63,274 nt of DNA, from contig KN817656.1 in the NCBI GenBank assembly GCA_000827495.1, positions 21,851 through 85,124 on the forward strand, read 5' to 3'. Both the position numbers and the translations under genes were made by a program. Origin of the DNA: Hypholoma sublateritium FD-334 SS-4 (lineage: Eukaryota > Basidiomycota > Agaricomycetes > Agaricales > Strophariaceae). Numbering within the stretch: the first letter of the stretch is position 1; each line of letters starts with the position of its first letter. The notes beneath the pieces were generated by a model that was not told the DNA's origin, did not search any database, and was given only the letters and a program-made list of their open reading frames with translations. Below are positions 35,391 to 46,149 of the stretch, in pieces.

Positions 35391-36990
35391 ATGAGACTAG
35401 CAGCCACTGGTGTCTCGAAACTGACATATACCACGACGCCAACGCTGTCCACCATGGCGCAGTCCCCGCCCATAGCCGTCCTCTATCACCACCTTTCCCC
35501 AACGTTTCCCCGCCGACGCATACCTCGACGCCGAAGCCTTCCGCCGCGACCGCGACCTGGCCCACCGCTGCCATCCGTGATGCCCTCGCCACCGGTGCGC
35601 CCACGAGCCCGACCGCATCACACACATTGTCGCCGACACAGAAGGTGCTGCCCCGTCCGCCGACGATGGCCCAATGCAGCAGCTTGCAGCCAGCGTAGCC
35701 CCCACGCAGCTCGCGCGCCTCGCGGGTGATCACTACACGTGTCTCGACCCCCGGTGCGCACCCCGCTTGCCTCTGCGCTCCTGAGACCGCCGCTGACGGA
35801 TACTGTAACATTAACGCTCTCCGCCACGTCCCAGCTCTCACTGACAGCCGCCCTCCGTCACCACCTTGCCCCTGCCCGTCGTGGGGACAAGGCCAGCTGT
35901 CCTCACCGTCGCCCCGCACACCTCTGATGCCGCCACAGAACAGCTCGTGTATGACGAGCACCCTGCCTTCTCTGAGCGCGAGCCCGGCAACACAGCATCC
36001 TTGACCCAGCGCCCCACAGCCTGCCGGTGCACGGAATCCGCTGACGGTGCGCCGCCGTCGAAAGCCAGCGCGACGACTCATGCACGCCGGCGCGATGCGC
36101 TCGACACCTTCCTGTGGTACGACGACCTGCACCGCCCGGGCTGAGCGAGGCGGAGACGCGGCAGGGTGGGCATTCCCCGTGCTGCCCGCGGAGGAGGCGC
36201 TGACTGGAGTGAAGCGCAAAGCGGGGGCGGGGCTGAACTTGGGATGTGTGATCCTGTCCTTCGACGACGACCCGAAGGCGCGGTTCATGGGCGAGACCGC
36301 GTACACGACGGACGGGGAGCTGCCGTCGACGCTGCCGAAGCAGGCGCGGACGGAGGGCGGACGAGGACTCGCCGCTGTTCATACCCCCGCCGCCTGCTGT
36401 GCGAGCGACGCCGGACCGCCGCCGCAGGGACAAGCCCGGCCGCATCGAACACCGCCGCCATCACCGAGGATGCCGCCCCGCCCGCCGATGATGGCCTACT
36501 GCAGTCAGCGTGGCCCCCGAGCAGCACGAGTGGCTTGTGACGCTAGGCGTCTGCGCGCCCCTCAGAGCGCTGCTGCGACCTCCCCGGTGAGCTCGCCGTG
36601 TACTGCACCACGACGCGCGCTTACCTCTTCGTCTGCAGTCCAGCGCCGCGGGATGACGGTGGATGGATGCGCACAGCGGACCTCTCGCCTGCGACGTCTG
36701 ACGGGGTGACCTCATTCCTCGACTTCACGAACTCGTGCCAGAGCTCTCTGAGCGTGCCGTCGGAGAAGAGCAAGAAGAACAAGCGCCCGCGAGCTACCTG
36801 CGCCGCCGTTCCAGCTGGAACTGAGGTCGCGGTGGAGCAACACAACCGTGCCAAACGTCGCGACGGGTCGCCCGAGGCGGGTGCAGGGCCCAGTGGCAGC
36901 GGCGCGCACGAGTCGGTTGGCAAGTCGGCTGGCGAGTCGCAGGCGTTCATCACAGTTACATCATTATCCCATGTAGCAGTTTATACATAG
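35391..36990. pseudogene. GC-rich broken coding sequence, family unknown
   Basis: Codon-like GC-rich sequence with several short frames on the plus strand, none long enough for a gene. Two segments appear related to each other: one near 35590-35700 (ITHIVADTEGAAPSADDG) and one near 36430-36500 (AAITEDAAPPADDG). That suggests an internal duplication of a decayed gene. The 3' end (36720-36990) encodes a Lys/Arg-rich stretch SEKSKKNKRPRATC. I cannot name a family. Confidence 0.35.
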
Positions 36991-37343
36991 TAGTTAACTG
37001 TATTCATTTACAAATAATATGATTTGTTTTACCAATCTACCAGTACTGTCAGACTCTAAGAGATATTTGTGTGACTCTATGAGCAATATAGAGCAATCAA
37101 GAGGACTTTCAAGGGTAGTGAAGGCATATCTGAGTCCAATCTAGGTATATCTAAGACCAACCTATGTCAAACCTTGGTAGAACTTGAGTCAATCTCAAAG
37201 CAACCCAGAGACATTTAGGAAGTCTCACTTAGGTAGACCTTGCTCCTGGTATCTTTCCAACTTTTTATCTCCTGGTATCCCCTGGTATCTCTAGGTATAT
37301 TTTAGAGACACCCAGAGAAAAAGTAGGTTTTCCTGATGCATTG
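36991..37343. other. Simple, repetitive AT-rich DNA
   Basis: Contains imperfect repetitions of CTAGGTATAT, CCTGGTATC and AGAGACACCCAGAG. No gene seen. An upstream exon of the next gene may be hidden here. Confidence 0.4.
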
Positions 37344-39645
37344 GTGTACATTGTTTGCTGGGGATGAGGCCAACATCTGGATAGACGATACTTTAGATGC
37401 TCATGAGGCTGAAATTATCTCTGGGGTCTATCATGTCTACACTGGTAAGGACGGAGCTTCTCGATTATCTAAGTATAAACTGACTTAATATCATCAGGTC
37501 AGGGAAAACAAATGGCCACAAAATCTTGGTGGCCCCCAATGGACCTTTGGAACACCCTTGTTCGCCAACAATTTTGGAGTGGGCGTTCCGAAAATTGGTA
37601 CAGTCAACGCCTTCAAGAGTTGAGCAGCGGGAAAGGATCTCCTCTCACGAACGGTCAATGGAGAAGTAGAATCAAAGCAAACTCTGCAGTTCGACGTGCC
37701 ATAACCAACAGCAATGCCATATCGACTTCATTTTTGAAAGACCTCAGGGGGTCCCACTAAAAATGCACTTCTAAAATATTCTCTGTACCCTACATATGAG
37801 GAACGAAGCACCTGTTCATAATACACTGTTTGTTGCAAATATAGAAAGAATGGAAGAACACTTGGCCCAGAGTGATGTAATACCAGGTAAGTAAATGTCA
37901 GAGTAAGCAGAATCGACAGCTTCTCAGGAACGATTCAATGATCATGGCTACAGATCTCCTCACCGAGAAGTTCGTCCATCGCTAAAAGTGAGTCCTTCCT
38001 CTCTGAGAAAAATCTGCAGATTGATTTGGTTCTTGTATAAAGCCTCAAATGCTTGGAGAGAGAGGTCCAACGCACAAACATGCAATCCTCTGACAAATTC
38101 ACCGCCGCGTTCAACCTGGAGAACAACATGGTCTATCAGACCCCCATCTACCCACGATATATTTGGGAACCCCACAAAACGCTGTACCCGGAAGCTAAAC
38201 TATACGCGCCGCCTTCTCCCAGTCAGTCTCTCCGAGCGCAACAGGCTGCTTTGCGGAATGCTGCAGGCTCTGCTCCCTCATTTCTCACGGTCCCTCAATA
38301 TCCGAGGGTCAAGACGGTCTCGGCGCGTTCCACATCCGCCGGTTCCGAAACTGGGGCGAGATCGCAGAAGACTGAGTCTCTGCAGGACTTTTTCATTGAG
38401 GTATGTTTATTGTGATTATCGATTGAAAATGAAGATGAGGGTCATATATTATTGTCAGCGAGAAAACTGCTCTCTATTGGATCTTTACGATGAATATCAG
38501 CTCCAAGAAGATCAGGGTTTCGTGAAAGGGATTCCCAGTCCACCCTTCCCGCGAGAGGTCCGGAAGCCCGTCTTCAAGGAGAACATCCTCCAGGGTACCG
38601 AGGGAGTGTGGACAATCCTTTGCTGGCTCATAGCAGAAAGTCAAGTTCTATTTTGTCGCGAAATCTTGAATGCTACTTCCCTATATCTTTCGGCAGGAAA
38701 TCTAACATCTACGGTATTCGAGCATTGCTCAAGTCGCCCTCTATTCCAACAATTGGTAGAATTGCACTCAGACTCCCCTATGGCTGATTATCTTTCTGGC
38801 GGCCGCGACAAGAACAGAACCTGGAACTATGATGTTATACAGATCGCCAGCTGCCCCTTCATACGCCAACTTTTCCGTTGGCTTCGAACTTATGTAAGTT
38901 TTCTTAACCAGGTCTCGATATTTGGGTAGATCTAATTTGAGATTTACTCATACCAGATCCTCGAATATTCTACGAGGTTTATGACAGGAGTGCGCCATGA
39001 CACGGCTTTCATAGCCACCCAGTCTCCAACCATGGAGATTAAGCTCCTTCCTAACAAATTGGCAGGGGGTTCAACCCACATAGAGGCACCCGGAACTAGG
39101 AGTGGTCAGGCTGAGGCGTTGCGGCGTTTGATTCATCCTGAACACGGCATAAGTGCAGGGGACCCCAAAATGCCTAGACTAGAAGTCATCCAACAATCCA
39201 TGTTCCAATATCTGTCCGGTGAATCTAACATCAAAGTCGCCAACTCTGTGGTAGGGCACCTGGGAAGGACGAACATTAGCCTTGCAGTGAAAGCTTTCTT
39301 AGATGTCAAATCCACCCCTCAACTGCCAACGTCGATCATCCCACTTGCTGGTCTGTTCGTGAGTTGTCTTCATCTGAACTCCAAGTCTGAGAAGCCATAT
39401 TCATGTACCCCATATTTTTAAAGCTAGAAAGTGAGATCCTCTCTGTCGCCAGAGCGTCGTTCCTTCACAACGGAGAACGGATCGCTTTTTCTCTGAATTA
39501 TCACACTTTTGCTCAGGTGGAAGGCGAAAACTTCGGCCATATCAGCAGAATCTGGAAGGATATAACTATTCCAAAGACAGGACCCCTTGGGGGCACCCAT
39601 CCCTTGTACAAGGATGCCAAGGAGTTGATGGACCACCTGGAATAG
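37344..39645 (+). CDS. Uncharacterised basidiomycete protein, multi-exon, 5' end unresolved
   Basis: The first clear exon ends at 37444 (AGDEANIWIDDTLDAHEAEI ... GVYHVYTG). After the intron 37445-37497 it continues QGKQMATKSWWPPMDLWNT. Between about 37760 and 38050 the frame is unclear and may be damaged. Downstream exons are clear: about 38053-38400, 38459-38892, 38957-39354 and 39420-39645, the last ending in a TAG after KELMDHLE. The last three introns have GTATGT, GTAAGT and GTGAGT donors. I recognise the WWPPMDLW-containing family as common in Agaricomycetes, with no known function. The 5' start is not identified. It might be a pseudogene if the middle segment is truly broken. The next gene lies about 450 bp downstream on the same strand. 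Confidence 0.5.
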
Positions 39646-40100
39646 GCCCACAACTTGCCTTCCTCTTTCGATATTCACATGACAAGCAGAGCCCAAGAGG
39701 AAGATAGGCTACGGTGCAAAAACGGGGTTTGGGATGGTGTGGAACTTATGGTAGAAAAGGGTTGTCCCGGTGTCTCCGGGTCGTAGTAATATCCTTACAG
39801 TCAGCCAGAGCTCCGCCATTCCCTTACGGATGGGGTAACTTTGGATAGAGCCAATCACATTGAAGTTTCCAAAGCGTTGCTACTTCTGAGGCCAATTAAT
39901 AAAATCTCCTTGGAGTTTAGAGCTGATTGAACTGCATTCCGTTCAGGGCTTCCATGGATACTAATTCTGAGCCAAACCACCACCCTCAATTAACTGTCAC
40001 CTTTTGAAACAGGTACGATTTAGGAACTGAACACAGCATTTTCTCTGGTTCAAAAGGAGGCATGAGGTCTTCTCATTTCTGTGTCTCTTGATTATCGAAC
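39646..40100. other. Intergenic
   Basis: Between the two basidiomycete-family genes. Nothing identified. Confidence 0.4.
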
Positions 40101-41600
40101 ATGCCCAACAACGAGAACGAGCAGGAAGGACTGGAACTATCAGGAAAGAGACGCCCTGACGCACTTCAGTTGGGGCCCAGAAAAAAGCCATGAGTTGCCA
40201 GTGCTGTTTTTATGACAAATTGGCTTGAGTGACATTTTCCGTTCCGTAGGCGCTCTGCAGATCCTCTCGTACACCACGGTCATCATTTTGGGAGAACGAT
40301 TCACGCGCTTTGCAATATTCATGCCTTAATAAACAACGGTATCATTCGGATGGGAGAGCGCTCTGAGGAACCAGATGAGGCCTTTACCCCCCAGTAAGAC
40401 AATGAATTCTTACGTTCGTATTCTTCTACTGACTCAGTAACTTACGGTGTTATTAGAGAACTAAGAGAACATTCCATTTTTCTCGCACTGTTGAAGAGTG
40501 TGCCTGGACTGGAAGAACGACTTATGAGTGCAGAATCAGAATCAGAAGTCCATGTCATTGCTGTCTACGTTAGTAAGCCATTCTTCATAGGTGGTTTTCA
40601 GTACTTATTCGCATCGTTTCCTTGTTAGCTGCAAAAAGGTGCCTCAAGTGCAAGGTCCGACGATACGAAAAGCCTAAAATCCGCAATAGTGGACTGGCTC
40701 ACACTGCCTGGGGAGCCACTTATCCCCCCTATTGCAAGAAATGTGAAGACCGGACGTGGCTTTCATCACAAAATAACAGGGGGGCTTCTATGCCCTGCAG
40801 GTGTTGATTGGGCGAACAAGGAGTAAGTTGAATTCAATGTCGTTTGGCTGCATACGCGATCGACTGACATTCCTCTCTTTCGATCAAAGGATCAAAGAAA
40901 AGCTTGCATCCGGAGAGCTCACGGTAGCTGGGGATCAATGGCCCATATTCTTATATGCTTCCTACAAGTATGATGAAAACGATCCTTGGAAAGGACTGCT
41001 CCGAAGTTCGCTGGTGGTCAAGGTTAGTAAAATCTCTTCTTGGGTTCCCTCCCAGAACATCTGACTAACATAATTCAGACTTTCAAGCACATTTTTACAT
41101 CCCCCAGCTCTGTAGATAAAGAGGCCAAAGCAACGAGGTCTGGAAATGCCCGTATCCATGGCATGACCAGAGTGACCCCTGCTTCTATTGTGTACGCTGC
41201 CACACAGGTAATGTCTCATTTGCACACATCTTCCACCACTTAATATCTTCTGAAGGCAAGGTTTGCACTGTCATTGTCAGGTGTTTTCAATAGGTCCGAT
41301 ACGGTAACGGATTCAGAGAGATTTTACAATAGCATTCTTGAACTCCTTCAAGAACCCGATGAAGCTGATCAAGTGGACTCACTACTCTCCTGGTGGAACC
41401 AGTGAGTTTCATATGACGATTGACCAGGCACTCAAGATCAGACGCTAATGCCCATGTAAACCAGACAAATATTTCCAAATTACACCGCCAGCTCTAGGCC
41501 AGTAACCGCTAACAGTGCATTGGCTAAAATAAAGGCCAAACGAGAAGCCGCCAAACGGTTGGCTTTGGCGAACTCTACTGGTAACAATGTAAACACCTAG
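40101..41600 (+). CDS. Basidiomycete-specific protein (DUF6698-like), multi-exon
   Basis: The main reading runs through exons about 40250-40382, about 40459-40568, 40629-40822, 40890-41022, 41080-41207 and 41257-41401, with a last exon from about 41464 to 41600. Conserved blocks in order: HHGHHFGRTIHALCNIHALI, MGERSEEPDEAFTPQ, LQKGASSARSDDTKSLKSAI, TGRGFHHKITGGLLCPAG, GDQWPIFLYASYKYDENDPW, HIFTSPSSVDKEAKATRSGN, ARIHGMTRVTPASIVYAATQ and DSLLSWWNQ. I recall this as the abundant Agaricomycete family catalogued, I believe, as DUF6698, of unknown function. A likely start is ATG 40101 (MPNNENEQEGLELSGKRRPD), but its join to the 40250 exon lacks a clean GT donor and is unresolved. The Cys-rich reading at 40622-40800 is a wrong-frame shadow. 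Confidence 0.6.
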
Positions 41601-41754
41601 TAAACATATCTCTTTGTTTTCTCTCAGCACAAGTAGCATAGAACTGCTCACTTCAAATAATCGAATTTCACTTTATCTACATTCCGCAATAAACATTCCT
41701 GCCCATTTCATCTCTATATAATATATCGACAGTTTTATAACAATGTATAATGTA

Positions 41755-42345
41755 GGTCATTTCATTGGGTTTTGCCAGACCTGAACACAATGTACAAGAA
41801 GGGCGCATTTTACAATAATGGTCACCTTGCCGTATCGGAGCACTCTCACAAGACGCATTAGAAACCATGTAATATTTTATTGGGTGACTAGTATTCTGAG
41901 TTGGCCAATACTTGAAATTGAGACACGGTCATGTAACATTGGTCGTTTCATCGGGTCTTACCAGACCTGAACAAAATTCACTGCTCAGGCTGCATCTGAC
42001 ACCGTGCCTTATCCGAGCACTCTCACAAGACGTATTACAAACTGTATAATATTTCACTGGGCAACTATTATTATCCATTGGCCAATTATTTTGAATCAAG
42101 GCATGACCATGTAACATCTGTCATTTCAGCGGTTATTACCAGACCTGAACAAAAAGCACTGGGTGGTGCATCTGGTGACAACTGTCATCGTGCCATATCT
42201 GAGCACTCTCACAAGACATGTTGGAAGTTGCACGACATTTTATTGCGTAGCCAGTATTTTGCATTGGCCAATGCTTTGAATGAAGACATGGTCATGTAAT
42301 GTTTATCATTTTGTTTAGTCTTATCAGATCTGAGCACGCTGTAGT
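41755..42345. repeat. Tandem repeat, about 180-bp unit, about 3.2 copies
   Basis: The anchor CAGACCTGA recurs at about 41777, 41962 and 42140, with CAGATCTGA at 42325 (spacing 178-185 bp). Each unit also has GAGCACTCTCACAAGAC, AATATTT(T/C)A(T/C)TGGG and TTGGCCAAT. It lies 150 bp after the DUF6698-like gene. No coding potential. Confidence 0.85.
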
Positions 42346-42779
42346 CTACATTGCATAGATAGGGGGTTCAACAATATCAATCCTTCTATATATTAGTTGA
42401 CGCCAATGTTCTATTCCCGAAGTCATGTAATGAACCTTCTTGAACTAAAATAGCTGCGGCAGTAGATATTTAAGAATCAGTTTTCAAGAAATGACAAAGT
42501 CTACACGTCTGTTTTTTTTATTCATTGGTTTAGCCTTTGTATGAGTTGACCGAAAAATGGCATTACCATGACATTGACGATATCAAAAATAATTACCCTC
42601 ATCTGTTCAGTAAATCAAGATTTTCAGACATTGTGAATTACGCCAGTCTCAATGTCCTTTAAAAGCCATGAGGTATGAGAGTGCAATCCTTATTGTTATT
42701 AAGTACATTTTACATATCTTCACACAATGTAACGTCTTTTATATCCCTGCCTAAATGTCCCCAAATCCCCGATGTGCCC
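42346..42779. other. AT-rich, nothing identified
   Basis: Separates the 180-bp array from the inverted-repeat element. Confidence 0.4.
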
Positions 42780-42799
42780 TCGTGGCGTGCTGTATAGCC

Positions 42800-43800
42800 G
42801 GCGGGGCGACCTCCCCGTTGTTGTTGCTGATGTGGCACGCGCTGGCAGGCGTCCAACCATGGCTGCTGTTTTCATGTATCAACCCATGGTAGTTGCCTAA
42901 GTGAAATGATATATCCACAGCGGAAACTGCCCAAACCCTTGGGAAGTTGCCCAGTGATACATCACAGGGCAGTTGCCCAAGGCCTACCCCCCACATGCCT
43001 GAAATGGCCACTTGCCAGTGTTGCCTAACGTGGCAGCAATGATCTTATATAAGCTAGTCTAAAAATAGAAAAATGAGAAAAAANTTGCTAAATTAGCAGA
43101 AAATTCAGGGCTATCCAAATATACCAAAATCATCACTATAGGTGGCTTCCTTATTTGGTAAAACACAAAATGAATTTTTGAATGGCTGCCTATTTGCAAA
43201 ATTGACCCCCTCAGAAAATTATCAAATAATTTTTAAAATTCACTAAAATTCATAAACTATCTGTATATGGAAAGAAATTTAGTGGTCTGTGCACAAAACA
43301 ATGAGATAAGGGCCTTTTATCAGCTAGATATCAACTAGATTAGATGACTTTGCAATCTCTTGTGCTGCTGCCCGAAAGATGGACTTGGGCCAGATTTGGC
43401 AAAGTCCAGCTGGCCTTCCATTTTGGGCCTGGGTGTTATTCCCATGCTAGGCCTGGGCTGATGGTTATTATTTACATTTGTTTGGATTTGAGGCCAGAAT
43501 ATGGCATGAGTGAGCCTGCACAATGTAAATAGAGGCAAGCAAGAGGTCACACATTGGCTTTTGATGTGNATCAATGTGCAAACAAATAAGCACAGCACTG
43601 CAAAAGGCANGTCGTAGCACTCAAAANGTAGCTATTTGGCAGGCAGGGCATGCATGAGTTGCCCAGTGGGCAGTTTCCGCTGTGGATATATCTTTTCACT
43701 TAGGTAACTACCCAGCTTCATACATGCAGACAGCGGCTACTTGTGAGGCGTCCTGGCCACACCCGCCCTCGCCGCGTGCCCCACAGCCCAGCCACTTCCC
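42800..43800. mobile_element. Non-autonomous element with long inverted repeats (MITE-like)
   Basis: The segment around 42850-42935 matches the reverse complement of about 43669-43770. The shared core TAGTTGCCTAAGTGAAATGA, followed by TATATCCACAGCGGAAACTG, differs at about two bases between arms. Similarity weakens outward to about 42823 and 43790, so exact ends and a target duplication are undefined. The interior is AT-rich, carries single Ns and has no transposase. Palindromes GGGCAGTTGCCC and TTGGGAAGTTGCCCA lie just inside the arms. Confidence 0.6.
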
Positions 43801-44575
43801 TCCATTGCTGACGTGGCACGCCCCGGCGTGCGGTTCTGGGCAATGACGGAGGGCGGCGTTGGCACAGCAACAGGGGCAGGCGATGCGGGTGCTGACCACA
43901 GTTGGGGCATGCAGCGGTGGCGGGGGCTAACCTGGTCGCCGTTCATGGGCATCGACGTGCGGCGGGCGGCCACGCTGGTGCATGAGCATGGCTGCACGCC
44001 GATGACGTGGCGCCCGTGGCCCGTGCGCACAGTGAGCGGCGGCTGCAGCGAGGAATGGGGCGCGGGAGTGGGTGACGATGACGGGCGGGGCGGGGTTCAT
44101 ACACCAGCCGGCGTCGTTGCCTCCACGTTGCAGCGGTGGGGGTGGTCTGCTGGCCCATGCTGACCTAGTCAGCGCGGGGTGGTGGCAATGGCGAAGCCGG
44201 GGGCTCACCTGCAGCCTCGGGCGTGTCCCTTGTCTCCCTCCACCCTCAATCCCTATATGCTGGGGGCTGTCGTGATCATGGGTGGTAGCCGAGCATAACG
44301 TCGGTGGGTGGCGGGCATGCGGTGGGGTGGTGACGTGTCGCTTGTGGCCCGTGCGCAGGGTGGCGGCGGTGGTGAATGGCGCAGCGCACGTCGACGACGA
44401 TGACGGGCGCCGNGGTTGTGGGCGCAACGACGACGGGCGGAGGGGAGGGACGCGGCTGGGGGACGACGGGGATGGTGGTGGTACGAGAGGAAGAAGCAAA
44501 CAGTTGTGACACGTCGCCACGTCACGGTGTGTGCACAGCCGTCGGCTCGTTTGTTGCCGGTTCCCGGACGTAGGT
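43801..44575. repeat. GC-rich block with internal direct repeats
   Basis: Two related segments about 330 bp apart (around 44010-44100 and 44345-44420) share GTGGCCCGTGCGCA and ACGATGACGGGCG. Also TTGCTGACGTGGCACGCC (43805) resembles TTGCTGATGTGGCACGCG (42828) in direct orientation. The frames are composition-driven and I call no gene. Confidence 0.5.
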
Positions 44576-44604
44576 ATATGTAAGTAATAAAATAACTGGT
44601 CAGT

Positions 44605-44691
44605 ACGGTTCTGTGGTGCAGGGGTTTGAGCGTCTTTTGAGAATGCTCCCTAAAGCCGCAGTTTGATTCCCGGTGGGCGTGTTAATTTTTT
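44605..44691 (+). mobile_element. tRNA-like Pol III unit, possible SINE head
   Basis: TGGTGCAGGGG (44614-44624) fits the A-box consensus TRGYNNARNNG. GTTTGATTC (44661-44669) fits the B-box consensus GWTCRANNC at all but one base. A TTTTTT terminator lies at 44686-44691. The flanks do not form a proper acceptor stem, so it is probably a tRNA-derived SINE or tRNA relic, not a working tRNA. Confidence 0.45.
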
Positions 44692-44696
44692 CATGG

Positions 44697-45005
44697 TAAT
44701 ATTGCTCAATTCCGTGGCAATTCTGTGGAACGGTAAATGGTGATTCCGTGGATTCCGTGGAATTCCATGGGAATTCCCAGTACTACGGAATGAAAAATCT
44801 CCATTCCTAGGAATTTCATGGAATTATTCCGTGGAATCAGTACTAAATTTCTAATTCCCAGGAATTGCCATGGAATAACATGGAACCTGTATGGAATAAA
44901 TTACACAATTTGGGTGGTATACCACCAAGCTCAAAAAAATTATTGATTCCATGGAATTCCATGGAATTCCCCAGGAATCACCGGAATTCCATGGAATTCC
45001 TACGG
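44697..45005. repeat. Array of ATTCCATGGAATTCC-like palindromes
   Basis: About 300 bp dominated by near-palindromic ATTCC(A/G)TGGAATTCC units, many carrying NcoI/EcoRI-like cores. It follows the tRNA-like unit directly and may be the body or tail of a SINE-like element. It ends where the truncated gag fragment begins. Confidence 0.75.
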
Positions 45006-45664
45006 ACTAGGTGGGGGGATGTGAAGTACTCGTGATAGGGATTGTTCAAATTTGGCGCATAGGTCCTTTTCCTCTTTTAGGCCTGCTTTGACGACCAGAG
45101 TCTTGAACTGCGCAATATGGTCTTCTGCAGTTGTGTTCTTCTTGAGGAATAAATTGCTTAAATTGGTTAACGCATCCTTTGCTGCGTATTCCAATTTAAA
45201 CCCTTTGGTGATGTCCTTGACGAAGTCGCTCCATTTGCCTAGATCTGTGTCGGGTCCGGATGATTCAGCTGCCTTCTGCATTTGGAATGACTCTGCCCAT
45301 GAATCAGCATCTCCTTTTCACAAATAGGACAGTACAAAGGCTATCTTCTGGGTGTCTTGGGTGAATTGCTTTGGAGAAGCTAGGATGTATAGTTGGACTT
45401 GTTGCCAGAATTGATGGAAGTTTCTCTTGTTTCCATCGTAAATATCAGGAGGGTTGATCTTGGGGGATGACTTGTTGTCTTTATCTTCAGCCATTGCCCT
45501 TTCTCTTGCGATTGCTGTAGTGATTTGTCGTTTGGAGATTACTGATGAATAGTCAGATGTCGGGGTTTCTGGTTCTTCTCGTGAAGGCAGGTTGAGGATA
45601 TCATCGTCAAAGTCCCTCCAATTTCTCCAATCTATCTTGTTTCGAGAATGAGCCTAGCTTGTTG
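45006..45664 (-). pseudogene. LTR-retrotransposon gag fragment with an in-frame TGA
   Basis: Read on the minus strand, an open stretch (PSREEPETPTSDYSSVISKR, then KINPPDIYDGNKRNFHQFW) leads into a typical Ty3/Gypsy-type gag domain (IAFVLSYL, then KGDADSWAESF). It continues to TAEDHIAQFKTLVVKAGL before being cut off at the ATTCC array. A TGA at 45318-45320 interrupts the frame between SYL and KGDADSW. Capsid-like Gag normally packages element RNA. This copy lacks the zinc knuckle and all of pol. Confidence 0.7.
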
Positions 45665-45703
45665 AAAAAGCTAGGTTTGAGAGCGAATAAGAGTTAGTTC
45701 TTC

Positions 45704-46021
45704 TGTTACGCTTCGATATATTCTGTTGCAGAGCAAGTCTACCAGAATATAACCAGCAAGCTCGAAGTAAATGAGGAAAGAATGTGGATTCGGAATACGT
45801 AGTACAGGTGTCAAACGAGAACTAACTAAAGAGCTATTAAGTATCGGTAGGGGTTTATATAGGTATTCGTGCTGGTCCGTGTGTGGGGTCTGAGTCAAGT
45901 ATCGTATGGGTGAGTCAAGTAGCTAGTCAGAATGATATGTAGGCGCAGCAGGCGCAGTATAGTACAGAGTCAGTATGAGTCAGGATGTGTATGTAGTGGA
46001 GAAATGAGGCTGTGTGTAACA
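45704..46021 (-). repeat. LTR (318 bp) of the truncated retrotransposon
   Basis: Bounded by TGTTA...TAACA inverted ends. On the minus strand it contains a TATATAAA promoter-like box and is followed, within 40 bp, by the gag remnant, so it is the 5' LTR. No matching 3' LTR was found in the window. It is distinct from the 185-bp LTR of the chromovirus at 55780. Confidence 0.65.
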
Positions 46022-46149
46022 GATATCCCCTCAAGATGGAGCTCCGTGTGCCTGGGCGTGGCTGTTAACGACAGCAGCGATTGCCGGCATTCGACATCGC
46101 ATGCACATGCGCCAGGGCCAGGACACAACATGGAGTCTGCTCTGTCATG

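Noticed and set aside
35362..36306. A 314-codon minus-strand gene
   Set aside because: No domain, strong GC-driven openness, and plus-strand relics explain the composition; not enough to call a gene.
40622..40807. Cysteine-rich frame suggesting a zinc finger (CLKCKVRRYEKP ... CKKCEDRTW)
   Set aside because: The neighbouring frame at the same place matches a conserved block of the DUF6698-like family (LQKGASSARSDDTKSLKSAI), so the Cys pattern is accidental.
44605..44680. A functional tRNA gene
   Set aside because: A and B boxes are present, but no acceptor stem pairs and the B box has a mismatch; better explained as a tRNA-derived element.
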